A DNA stretch of 64,000 nucleotides from Pseudomonas fulva (GTDB lineage: Bacteria; Pseudomonadota; Gammaproteobacteria; Pseudomonadales; Pseudomonadaceae). Both the position numbers and the translations under genes were made by a program. The DNA is taken from NCBI RefSeq assembly GCF_015680705.1, contig NZ_JADNYP010000006.1, positions 62,001-126,000 of the forward strand. Direction: 5' to 3'. This document shows, in pieces, positions 45,546-55,535 of this stretch. Position 1 is the stretch's first letter. Every line of letters starts with the position of its first letter. The notes under the pieces were generated by a model, which saw only the letters and a list, made by a program, of their open reading frames with translations, was not told the DNA's origin and made no database searches.

Positions 45546-46820
45546 ATGCGCGTGATGAAGTGGAGCATGATCGCCCTGGCCGTTTCGGCGGGGACCTCTC
45601 AGCTGGCAGTTGCCTCTTCCCAGGATGAATCCAAGGGCTTCGTCGAAGACAGCAAGCTCACCGTCAAGACCCGCATGCTGTATTTCAGCCGCGACTTCCG
45701 CAATTCGCCAGCCGGCTCGCAGAGTCGGGCCGAAGAAACCGGCCTGGGCTTCCTCGGCACCTACGAGTCCGGCTTCACCCAGGGCACCGTCGGCTTCGGC
45801 GTGGACGCCATCGGCATGCTGGGCATCAAGCTCGACAGCGGGCGCGGGCGCGCCGGTACCGGCCTGTTCCCCACAGGCTCCGACGGTCGCTCGCAGGATG
45901 AGTATTCCGAAGGTGGCGGCGCGGTCAAGCTGCGCATTTCCGACACCGTGCTCAAGTACGGCCACCAGATCACCGCCCTGCCCGTGTTCGCTACCGACGA
46001 CAGCCGCCTGCTGCCGGAAGTCGCCGAGGGCGCCCTGATCACCAGCAACGAGATCGATGGCCTGACGCTGCACGCCGGCCGCTTCACCGCGATGAACGCG
46101 CAGAACCAGACCTACCACGATAGCCTCGGCCTGAAGGAAGCCAACATCGTCGGCGGCAGCTATGCCTTCACCGACAGCCTCAGCGCCAGCCTGTACTATT
46201 CCAAGGTCGAGGACTACTGGCGCAAGTACTACGCCAACGTCAACTTCGCCCTGCCGCTGTCCGACGCACAGAGCCTGACCTTCGATTTCAACATCTACGA
46301 CACCAAGAGCGACGGCGCCGGCCTGCAACGCTCGTCCAGCGATGGTGAAACCAAGCTCGACAACCGTGCCTTCAGCCTGTCCGGCGCCTACAACATCGGC
46401 GCGCATACCTTCACCCTGGTCTACCAGCGCGTTACCGGCGACGGCGACTATGGCTACGGTGTGGACGGTGGTGGCACCGTGTTCCTGGGCAACTCGGTGG
46501 CTCGCTCGGACTTCAACGCCGAGGACGAGCGCTCCTGGCAGGCTCGCTATGACCTGAACTTCGCCGAGTACGGCATTCCCGGCCTGAGCTTCATGACCCG
46601 TTATGTGCGTGGTACCGGCGCCAACACCGCCACCACCGACAGCGGCAAGGAATGGGAACGCGACATCGACATCAAGTACGTGCTCCAGGAAGGCCCGGCC
46701 AAGGACCTCAGCTTCCGTGTACGCCAGGCCACCTACCGTTCTTCCGACGGCGTGTACTACGGCTCGCCTTCGCTCGACGAGCTGCGCCTGATCGTCGAAT
46801 ACCCGCTGAGCATCCTGTAA
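45546..46820 (+). CDS. oprD: OprD-family outer-membrane porin
   Basis: 424-residue 18-stranded porin for basic amino acids or small carboxylates. The signal peptide is about 1-23 (ending AVA). The mature N-terminus FVEDSKLTVKTRMLYFSRDFR and GFLGTYESGFTQGTVGFGVDAIGMLGIKLD match the family. The C-terminus RLIVEYPLSIL with final hydrophobic residue is a BAM signal. Position between slyX/HIT and proS equals that of P. aeruginosa oprD, the carbapenem and basic-amino-acid channel. Substrate range here is inferred from homology only. AAGGAG precedes the ATG. Confidence 0.92.
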   Translation: MRVMKWSMIALAVSAGTSQLAVASSQDESKGFVEDSKLTVKTRMLYFSRDFRNSPAGSQSRAEETGLGFLGTYESGFTQGTVGFGVDAIGMLGIKLDSGRGRAGTGLFPTGSDGRSQDEYSEGGGAVKLRISDTVLKYGHQITALPVFATDDSRLLPEVAEGALITSNEIDGLTLHAGRFTAMNAQNQTYHDSLGLKEANIVGGSYAFTDSLSASLYYSKVEDYWRKYYANVNFALPLSDAQSLTFDFNIYDTKSDGAGLQRSSSDGETKLDNRAFSLSGAYNIGAHTFTLVYQRVTGDGDYGYGVDGGGTVFLGNSVARSDFNAEDERSWQARYDLNFAEYGIPGLSFMTRYVRGTGANTATTDSGKEWERDIDIKYVLQEGPAKDLSFRVRQATYRSSDGVYYGSPSLDELRLIVEYPLSIL

Positions 46821-46847
46821 GGCTGCGCGGCGCCCACGCACCAGCAG

Positions 46848-46873
46848 GCCCGGCAGCGATGCCGGGCTTTTTC
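46848..46873 (+). terminator. Terminator after porin gene
   Basis: GCCCGGCA at 46848-46855 pairs with TGCCGGGC at 46860-46867, loop GCGA, followed by TTTTTC. It is a strong intrinsic terminator 28 bases after the stop. Confidence 0.9.
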
Positions 46874-46976
46874 TTGGCTGACAAGCGAGACGCCCTGCGG
46901 CATCCTGTACGCCTTCGTCCCGCCCCCGTACAATGCGGGGTCATTCTTCTCGTCCAGGCAAACGACACGGCTCACC

Positions 46977-48692
<1,716 letters not shown>

Positions 48693-48716
48693 CCGTCAAT
48701 TCATGCGCGAGTGAAC

Positions 48717-49670
48717 ATGTCCAAGCGAAGCACCTTCTCCCTGGGGGGTACCGTCTTCTGCGGTGCCCTGCTCCTTGGCGGCTGCGCCAACCAGATGTCC
48801 CAGCGCAGCGAGCACGAGGAACGGATCGAGCGCAAGTTGCTCGAACACACCTTGCAGATCGACGTCGGCGAGCCGAAGGTCATGACGCTGCCGCAACGTC
48901 GCGTCCGGATCAGCGAACAGCGACGCTTCGAGGTGACCGAGTTCGAGGTGACTCGTCACTATGACCGTTACACGCCTTATCAACCCTGGCGCGAATTCTA
49001 CGAGGTGCCGTTGGGGGCGGTGGCGATAGTGGCGGGCGTGGGCGCCAACGTGGTCAATGTCTTCACGCTGGGTAACCTGCCCGACAGTGTCACGCGCGAC
49101 TGGCTGGACTACGGCGTGGCCGGCATCAACCCCTTCATGAACGTCCAGTCCAATGGCCGCGCCCAGCAGAACCTTGCCGGCACCAGCGAGGTCCGCAAGG
49201 ACCAGCGCGAGGAAAGTACCAGCCTGCCCTGGAGCGATCGCCTGGTAGAGGTCAAGGCCGGCAGGCTTACCCATGAGCTGACCACCGACCGCAGCGGCAT
49301 CCTGCGCCTCAACCTGCTCGACAGTCCGTTCTCGGAGCAGAACCTCAGCCATGTCGGCACCCTTCATCTGCTGGTATCAGACGAAGACAATGGTGTGCGA
49401 GGCGATGCCAGCCTGCTGGTCAGTAGCGAGTTGCGGGGCAAGCTGCAGGAAGCCCAGCACCTGATCTACGATGACCTGGAGGACGATGAGGTTTCGCAGT
49501 GGGTCTATCGCGTCAAGCGCCTGGCCGAGCTGGGTCTGGAAGAGGAAGCCAGCGACCTGGAGCAGAGCCTGATCGAACTGACCCGCAACGATCCGCAGCT
49601 GCAACGCGAGTTCATCGAAAGCCTGCGCCGCACGACCGGACGCCTGGCTGCCGACCCTGGCCGACAATGA
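48717..49670 (+). CDS. Conserved lipoprotein of unknown function
   Basis: 317-residue lipoprotein. The lipobox LLLGGC puts Cys at about 23. The mature part begins with a charged region (QRSEHEERIERKLLEHTL) and is followed by a beta-rich domain with a Gly/Val patch VPLGAVAIVAGVGANVVNVFTLGNL near 100-125. A helical C-terminus (KRLAELGLEEEASDLEQSLIELTR) closes it. No enzymatic motif is seen. It follows proS by 24 bases and could share its transcript. The ATG at 48717 was preferred to a GTG two codons earlier. Confidence 0.8.
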   Translation: MSKRSTFSLGGTVFCGALLLGGCANQMSQRSEHEERIERKLLEHTLQIDVGEPKVMTLPQRRVRISEQRRFEVTEFEVTRHYDRYTPYQPWREFYEVPLGAVAIVAGVGANVVNVFTLGNLPDSVTRDWLDYGVAGINPFMNVQSNGRAQQNLAGTSEVRKDQREESTSLPWSDRLVEVKAGRLTHELTTDRSGILRLNLLDSPFSEQNLSHVGTLHLLVSDEDNGVRGDASLLVSSELRGKLQEAQHLIYDDLEDDEVSQWVYRVKRLAELGLEEEASDLEQSLIELTRNDPQLQREFIESLRRTTGRLAADPGRQ

Positions 49671-49696
49671 GCCTCTTTCTGTAACGGTACTAGGCT

Positions 49697-50758
49697 TCAG
49701 TCATCGAACAGCTCGAGCTGTTCGATGGCTCCGCGCAGGTCCTGCAAGCGCACCCCCACGCCTAGCAGCCGCACCGGCTTGCCGCCACGGGCGAATGCCT
49801 GGCCAAGCAGCTGTCGATAGCTTTCCAGATCACGTCCGGCGCCCGCCTGTTCGATTGTGGTCTGGCTGAAGTCGTGGAACTTGACCTTGACAAAGGGCTT
49901 GCCAGGCCGGTAGCTGCCGTCCATGCGGGCAATGCGCCCGTCGAGGGTCACCAGCAGCTCGGGCAACTTCTCCAGGCAACTGGCCAGGTCCGGAAGATCG
50001 GTGTCGTAGGTGTTCTCGACGCTGACTGATTGACGTCGACTGTCGTTCTGCACCACACGCTCATCCAGGCCACGCGCCAGCCCCCAAAGCCGCTCGCCGA
50101 AGCTGCCAAACTCGCGAACCAGCGCCAGCTTGGACCAGTCGCGAAGCTCCAGGCACGTGGTGATGCCCAGACGCGACAGCTTCTCGGCGGTCACCTTGCC
50201 GACCCCATGCAGGCGATCCACTGGCAGAGCCGCCACGAATGCCTCTACCTCGTTTGGGGTGATGACGAACAGACCGTTGGGCTTGCGCCAGTCGCTGGCG
50301 ATCTTAGCCAGAAACTTGTTGGGCGCCACGCCAGCCGAGACGGTGATATGCAGCTTTTGCGCAACCCGCCGACGAATGTCCTCGGCGATGCGCGTGGCAC
50401 TGCCGGAAAACCAGTGGCTGTCGGAAACGTCCAGATAGGCCTCGTCCAGCGAGAGCGGCTCGATCAGCTCGGTGTAGTCGCGAAAGATCGCGCGAATTTC
50501 CTTCGAGGCCTCGCGATAGGCGTCGAAACGCGGCTTGACGATCAGCAGGTCTGGACAGAGCTTGAGCGCATGCCGGGACGACATGGCCGAGCGGACGCCA
50601 TAGGCGCGTGCCTCGTAATTGCAAGTGGCGATCACCCCGCGCCGCTCCGCCGACCCGCCCACGGCCATGGGCCGTCCGGCGAGGCGAGGATCGTCACGCA
50701 TCTCGATAGCTGCGTAAAAGCAGTCGCAATCGACATGGATGATCTTGCGCAAGGGCAT
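49697..50758 (-). CDS. dinB: DNA polymerase IV DinB
   Basis: 353-residue Y-family polymerase for translesion synthesis. Catalytic carboxylates lie in IHVDCDCFYAAIEM near 7-20 (Asp) and in LSLDEAYLDV near 103-112 (Asp-Glu). The helix-hairpin-helix LPVDRLHGVGKVTAEKL near 175-190 and little-finger domain follow. The C-terminus IEQLELFDD contains the beta-clamp motif QLELF. A perfect LexA box lies 17 bases upstream of the chosen ATG, which argues against a GTG five codons further up. Confidence 0.96.
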   Translation of the reverse strand: MPLRKIIHVDCDCFYAAIEMRDDPRLAGRPMAVGGSAERRGVIATCNYEARAYGVRSAMSSRHALKLCPDLLIVKPRFDAYREASKEIRAIFRDYTELIEPLSLDEAYLDVSDSHWFSGSATRIAEDIRRRVAQKLHITVSAGVAPNKFLAKIASDWRKPNGLFVITPNEVEAFVAALPVDRLHGVGKVTAEKLSRLGITTCLELRDWSKLALVREFGSFGERLWGLARGLDERVVQNDSRRQSVSVENTYDTDLPDLASCLEKLPELLVTLDGRIARMDGSYRPGKPFVKVKFHDFSQTTIEQAGAGRDLESYRQLLGQAFARGGKPVRLLGVGVRLQDLRGAIEQLELFDD

Positions 50759-50774
50759 CGAATGATTGCTCACA

Positions 50775-50790
50775 CTGTAGATTCATACAG
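50775..50790 (-). promoter_or_regulatory. LexA (SOS) box of dinB
   Basis: CTGTAGATTCATACAG is a perfect CTGT-N8-ACAG palindrome, 17 bases upstream of dinB. This is the consensus LexA operator of gammaproteobacteria and predicts DNA-damage induction. Confidence 0.88.
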
Positions 50791-50927
50791 ATGATAGCCG
50801 ATCGTCATGAAACAAATCAGCCCTGGCATGAACCACCGCTCCACGACCCATGCCCGTTGCGATTGCATCCGCACGCCAATACCGCCCGCTAAACGATTGA
50901 CGGAAAAAGGCTTTTTGCAAATAGTGG

Positions 50928-50955
50928 TTGACATGGGGAAAGAAATCCGTAGAAT
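50928..50955 (+). promoter_or_regulatory. Sigma-70 promoter of first tRNA-fMet
   Basis: TTGACA at 50928-50933 and TAGAAT at 50950-50955 with 16-base spacing, 14 bases before the mature tRNA. The same elements and spacing recur before the second copy. Confidence 0.8.
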
Positions 50956-50968
50956 CACCAACCACAGG

Positions 50969-51045
<77 letters not shown>

Positions 51046-51050
51046 ACTTT

Positions 51051-51083
51051 AAAAAGGCCACTGCAAACGCAGTGGCCTTTTTT
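51051..51083 (+). terminator. Terminator of first tRNA-fMet
   Basis: AAGGCCACTGC and GCAGTGGCCTT form a perfect 11-bp stem with an AAAC loop followed by a T-tract (TTTTTTCTTT). Confidence 0.93.
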
Positions 51084-51123
51084 CTTTGCAGAAGAAAAAC
51101 CTTGAAAATCAAAGTCTAGGGCC

Positions 51124-51151
51124 TTGACAACCAAGTGTATGAATGTAGAAT
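51124..51151 (+). promoter_or_regulatory. Sigma-70 promoter of second tRNA-fMet
   Basis: TTGACA at 51124-51129 and TAGAAT at 51146-51151 with 16-base spacing, 13 bases before the tRNA. The elements equal those of copy 1, indicating independent transcription of both genes. Confidence 0.8.
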
Positions 51152-51163
51152 ACGCCCCACTGA

Positions 51164-51240
<77 letters not shown>

Positions 51241-51253
51241 TATCGTCAGAACG

Positions 51254-51292
51254 AACCCCGTCTACTCCGGTAGTACGGGGTTTGTTGTTTTC
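51254..51292 (+). terminator. Terminator of second tRNA-fMet
   Basis: AACCCCGT at 51254-51261 pairs with ACGGGGTT at 51275-51282 followed by TGTTGTTTT. The stem differs from that of copy 1, so the downstream ends have diverged while promoters and tRNAs have not. Confidence 0.8.
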
Positions 51293-51380
51293 AGCGTACC
51301 GATTTCTTCTATCATTCATCGATACGGCGCTGGCGCCTGCCAGCAGCGGCTCGTCCTGCCTCGCATGAACTTTCTTTAAC

Positions 51381-51427
51381 TATCCTGAACGAATTAAATG
51401 GCTCCGGGGCGGAGTAATATCAGGATA
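51381..51427. promoter_or_regulatory. Nested dyad in the leader of mprF
   Basis: TATCCTGA at 51381-51388 is matched by TCAGGATA at 51420-51427. Inside lies a second dyad CTCCG-GGG-CGGAG at 51402-51414. The element ends about 69 bases ahead of the mprF start. It might be an operator or a leader RNA hairpin; the regulator is unknown. Confidence 0.4.
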
Positions 51428-51495
51428 CGTTTTCAAAGGGAATTTCACTTGGCTGCCATCTGCTCCAGTCCTGCGCTGCGTGCATGGAGAGTCCT

Positions 51496-54138
51496 ATGAC
51501 CTCTCACGCTCCTGACGCTTCTTCTCCTGTCACACATGCCTTGCCCGTGGCGGCACAACGCCTGCCCTGGCTCGAGCGCCTGAGTCGCTACCGTCAGCCG
51601 CTGGGCCTGGGGGTGACGCTGCTGCTGTTCGTCATGGGCTTGCTCGCCTGTCATCACCTGCTCAGCGAGCTGGACCTGAACGCCTTGCACGAAGCCGTAC
51701 TGCAAGTGCCCGCCTCCGCACTGCTGACTGCTCTGCTGGCGACTGCGATCGGCTTCGCCGTGCTGCTCGGCTACGAATGGTCGGCCAGCCGCTACGCCTC
51801 GGTAAAATTGCCCGCGCGCACTTTGCTGACCGGTGGGTTCTGTGCCTTCGCCATTGGCAACGCCATCGGCCTGTCGATGCTCTCGGGTGGCTCGGTGCGC
51901 TATCGCCTCTACGCGCGCGAAGGGCTTGGCGCGACAGAAGTGGCGCGCATGACCTTGTTCGCCAGCCTGTCGCTGGGCTGCGCCCTGCCGCCGCTGGCTG
52001 CCCTGGCGACCTTGAGCGACTTGTCCGCGGCTTCGATGGCGTTACGCCTGCCGCCGTCATTGCTGGCAGCGATCAGCGCGACCCTGCTGGCGCTGGCCGT
52101 GGTGCTGGCTGCCGGGCTCCATCGACGGCGCCTGCCCGAGCAGCCACTGGCCGACTGCCTGCTGGTGCAGCTGGGTCGTCGCACCTTGCGCTTGCCGGGC
52201 GCACGGTTGGCCGGCCTGCAACTACTGATCACCGCCCTCGATGTGCTGGCCGCAGCCACCGTGCTGTATTTGCTTTTGCCACAGGCGCCGCCCTTCGGTG
52301 CCTTCGTGCTGGTTTATCTGCTGGCCCTGGCGGCTGGAGTGCTCAGCCATGTGCCCGGCGGCGTCGGGGTGTTCGAGGCCGTACTGCTGGCAGCGTTCGC
52401 CGACCAGCTGGGAGCCGCCCCGCTGGCCGCGGCCTTGTTGCTGTATCGCCTGATCTATGTGGTCTTGCCGTTGCTGCTGGCCTGCGCGCTGTTGCTGGCA
52501 ACGGAAGCTCGCCGCCTGCTGTTCGCCCGCCAAGCTATCCGGGCAGCCTCGGGACTGGCCGCGCCGGTACTGGCGATCCTGGTCTTCCTCTCGGGCGTGG
52601 TGCTGCTGTTTTCCGGCGCCACGCCCGAGATCGATACGCGCCTGGAGCACATGGGCTTCTTGATCCCGCACCGGTTGATCGACGCTTCGCATTTTGGCGC
52701 CAGCCTCATCGGTGTGCTGTGCCTGTTACTGGCCCAGGGCCTGCGTCGCCGGCTGTCCGCCGCCTGGTTGCTGACCACCGTCCTGCTGCTGGTCGGCGCC
52801 CTGCTGTCGCTGCTCAAGGGCTTCGATTGGGAGGAAGCCTGCATCCTGACCTTCACCGCCTCGCTGCTGGCATTGTTCAGGCGCTCTTTCTATCGCCCCA
52901 GCCGCCTGCTCGAACTGCCCTTCTCGCCCGTCTACCTGGTAGCCAGCGCATGCGTGATCGGCGCTTCGGTATGGCTACTGCTGTTCGCTTTCCAGGACGT
53001 GCCCTACGATCACGAGCTGTGGTGGCAGTTCACCCTGGATGCCGATGCGCCAAGAGCGCTGCGCGGCGCCCTGGGCAGTGCGATACTGCTGGTCATCGTC
53101 ACGCTGACCTGGCTGTTGCGTACCGCTCGTCCGGTGATCCACCTGCCCACGGCAGAAGAACTGCAGCGCGCCAATCGTATCCTGCTCGCATCCGAGCAGC
53201 CTGATGGCGGGCTGGCCCTGACCGGTGACAAGGCCTTGCTGTTCCATCCCACCGACAACGCCTTTCTCATGTATGCCCGGCGCGGACGCAGCCTGGTGGC
53301 TCTGTACGACCCCATCGGGCCACCCCAGGAACGCGCCGAAATGATCTGGCAGTTCCGCGACTTGTGCGATCTGCATCATGCCAGGCCCGTGTTCTATCAG
53401 GTCCGAGCGGAAAACCTGCCGTTCTACATGGACATCGGGCTGACCGCGATCAAGCTCGGCGAAGAGGCCCGGGTCGACCTGCGGCGCTTCGATCTGGAGG
53501 CCAAGGGCAAGGAGATGAAGGACTTGCGCTACACCTGGAACCGTGGCGGCCGTGACGGACTGAGCCTGGAGATCCACGAGCCGGGACAGGCCCCCCTGGA
53601 TGAACTGAAGGTGATTTCCGACGCCTGGCTCGGCAACAAGCACGTCCGCGAAAAAGGTTTTTCATTGGGACGCTTCAGGCCTGAATACCTGCAGCATTTC
53701 CGTATCGTGGTGATCCGCTTCCAAGGTAAGGCGGTAGCCTTTGCCAACCTGCTGGAAACTCATGGCACGGAGCTGGCCAGCCTGGACCTGATGCGCGCTC
53801 ACCCCGAGGCGCCGAAGCTGACCATGGAGTTCATGATGCTCGGCCTGATCCTGCATTACAAACAGCGTGGCTACATGCGCTTCAGCCTCGGCATGGTGCC
53901 CCTGTCGGGCCTGCAGCCACGGCGCGGCGCCCCATTGACCCAGCGCCTGGGCTCGATGGTGTTCCAGCGCGGCGAACAACTCTACAACTTCCAGGGGCTG
54001 CGGCGCTTCAAGGATAAGTTCCAGCCCGACTGGGAGCCTCGCTACATGGCCGTGCCGGCCGGGCTCGACCCCCTGGTGGCGCTGGCCGATACCGCCGCCT
54101 TGATCGCAGGCGGCCTGACTGGATTGGTGAAACGCTGA
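51496..54138 (+). CDS. mprF: Aminoacyl-phosphatidylglycerol synthase/flippase MprF
   Basis: 880-residue inner-membrane protein. The first about 510 residues contain about fourteen hydrophobic helices forming the flippase part, including the family block LSHVPGGVGVFEAVLLAAF near 290. The cytosolic C-terminal domain from about 550 transfers an amino acid from tRNA to phosphatidylglycerol; it carries FMMLGLILHYKQRGYMRFSLGMVPLSGL near 785-812. In P. aeruginosa the homologue makes alanyl-PG, giving resistance to acid and cationic peptides. The next gene overlaps by one base (TGATG), fixing them as a pair. The ATG at 51496 follows GGAG. Confidence 0.95.
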   Translation: MTSHAPDASSPVTHALPVAAQRLPWLERLSRYRQPLGLGVTLLLFVMGLLACHHLLSELDLNALHEAVLQVPASALLTALLATAIGFAVLLGYEWSASRYASVKLPARTLLTGGFCAFAIGNAIGLSMLSGGSVRYRLYAREGLGATEVARMTLFASLSLGCALPPLAALATLSDLSAASMALRLPPSLLAAISATLLALAVVLAAGLHRRRLPEQPLADCLLVQLGRRTLRLPGARLAGLQLLITALDVLAAATVLYLLLPQAPPFGAFVLVYLLALAAGVLSHVPGGVGVFEAVLLAAFADQLGAAPLAAALLLYRLIYVVLPLLLACALLLATEARRLLFARQAIRAASGLAAPVLAILVFLSGVVLLFSGATPEIDTRLEHMGFLIPHRLIDASHFGASLIGVLCLLLAQGLRRRLSAAWLLTTVLLLVGALLSLLKGFDWEEACILTFTASLLALFRRSFYRPSRLLELPFSPVYLVASACVIGASVWLLLFAFQDVPYDHELWWQFTLDADAPRALRGALGSAILLVIVTLTWLLRTARPVIHLPTAEELQRANRILLASEQPDGGLALTGDKALLFHPTDNAFLMYARRGRSLVALYDPIGPPQERAEMIWQFRDLCDLHHARPVFYQVRAENLPFYMDIGLTAIKLGEEARVDLRRFDLEAKGKEMKDLRYTWNRGGRDGLSLEIHEPGQAPLDELKVISDAWLGNKHVREKGFSLGRFRPEYLQHFRIVVIRFQGKAVAFANLLETHGTELASLDLMRAHPEAPKLTMEFMMLGLILHYKQRGYMRFSLGMVPLSGLQPRRGAPLTQRLGSMVFQRGEQLYNFQGLRRFKDKFQPDWEPRYMAVPAGLDPLVALADTAALIAGGLTGLVKR

Positions 54139-55433
54139 TGACTCGACGCTACTGGCTCTATCTCCTGGTCGCCGTGCTGCTGGCCCTGGCTGCCGCTGCC
54201 GCAGGCCTGTGGCTATGGACTCGTCCCGCGCCGCAGGCGCAGCTCGAACACCTGAACCTGGATAACGGCATTGGCCTGGTGCGTGTCGACCCGACAGGAC
54301 CGGCCAGGCACCACGTGGCGATCGGCGTGCCGGCAGACCAGGCCCTGAGCGATCGCCAACTGCTCGACCTGGGCCAGGCCGCAAATGCGCAGTTGGTCCA
54401 GGTCATCCTGCCAGGCGAGGATTGCCATGAGCAGCAGCAGCTCATGAGCCAAGCCCTGGGCCAGCTCTCGGCGGCCCCTTCCATCGTCGCTGGCATCGGG
54501 CCGGGCGCTGCCCAGGCCTGGCGCTGGCTGGCCACGCAGGACAACGACCAGGCCCTGGCCGTTTCGGTCGACTTCAAGCTCGAGCAGCCTGCCTGCGCCT
54601 CGCCACTGCCAAGGTCCGCCGCGCACGGCCACTGGAACGTGGCCTGGAACGACAACCCGGACGACACCAGCGCTGCCTTCGTGCGCGACCAGGCCAATGC
54701 CCAGACCAGCATCAGCGACTATGACATCCACCTGCCCCAGGTGCTGAAGAACCAGTTGAGCCAGGCGCTGCTCGGTCCTGACGGCAATGCCTTGAGCATT
54801 CCCGTCGTCGAAGTGCCAGCAGGCCAGGCCAGCGACACCGTGACCCTGTTCCTGTCCGGGGATGGCGGCTGGCGTGACCTGGACCGCGCCGTGGCGACAG
54901 ACATGGCCAAGCTCGGCTACCCGGTGGTGGGCATCGACACCTTGCGTTACTACTGGCAACACAAGACGCCCGAGCAGAGCGCGTCCGACCTGGTCGAGCT
55001 GATGCACCACTATCGTCAGAAATGGGGCACCAAGCGTTTCATCCTCACCGGCTACTCGTTCGGTGCCGATGTTCTGCCCGCAATCTACAATCGCTTGCCG
55101 AGCGAGGAGCGGCAGCGGGTCGACGCCATCATCCTGCTGGCATTCGCCCGCAGCGGCAGCTTCGAGATCGAAGTCGAGGGTTGGCTGGGCAAGGATGGCC
55201 AGGAAGCGCCCACCGGCCCGGAGATGGCCAAGCTGCCAGCGGAAAAAGTGGTATGCCTCTATGGAGCCGAAGAAGCCGGCGAAAGCGGTTGTACCGACAG
55301 CACCGCGGTGGGCGAGCGGATCAAGCTGCCGGGAGGCCATCACTTCGACGAAGACTACCCGGCACTGGCCAAGCGCCTGATCGGCGAGATCGACAAGCGC
55401 CAAGGCACGCCAGGATTGGCGCGACAGAAGTGA
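54138..55433 (+). CDS. AcvB/VirJ-family aminoacyl-PG hydrolase
   Basis: 431-residue protein with an N-terminal anchor or signal helix (about 5-28) and a periplasmic alpha/beta-hydrolase region. The VirJ domain from about 215 includes FLSGDGGWRDLD near 238-249 and the nucleophile elbow GYSFGADVLPAIYN with Ser near 306. The final His is in LPGGHHFDEDYP near 399. In P. aeruginosa the gene paired with mprF hydrolyses alanyl-PG; in agrobacteria AcvB acts on lysyl-PG. Here it overlaps mprF by one base, so production and removal of modified lipid are coupled. Confidence 0.9.
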   Translation: MTRRYWLYLLVAVLLALAAAAAGLWLWTRPAPQAQLEHLNLDNGIGLVRVDPTGPARHHVAIGVPADQALSDRQLLDLGQAANAQLVQVILPGEDCHEQQQLMSQALGQLSAAPSIVAGIGPGAAQAWRWLATQDNDQALAVSVDFKLEQPACASPLPRSAAHGHWNVAWNDNPDDTSAAFVRDQANAQTSISDYDIHLPQVLKNQLSQALLGPDGNALSIPVVEVPAGQASDTVTLFLSGDGGWRDLDRAVATDMAKLGYPVVGIDTLRYYWQHKTPEQSASDLVELMHHYRQKWGTKRFILTGYSFGADVLPAIYNRLPSEERQRVDAIILLAFARSGSFEIEVEGWLGKDGQEAPTGPEMAKLPAEKVVCLYGAEEAGESGCTDSTAVGERIKLPGGHHFDEDYPALAKRLIGEIDKRQGTPGLARQK

Positions 55434-55535
55434 GCGGCTTGGAGGAATCGGTCCTGCTCTAGATGCCTTGGAGCCGGGGCGCCGGAGCAGCCATAATGGC
55501 CCGCCAAGCGGGCACAGGACCATTCGGCGGGCGCT

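Noticed and set aside
50759..50773. GTG start for dinB
   Set aside because: It would sit one base from the LexA box, leaving no room for a promoter and ribosome site.
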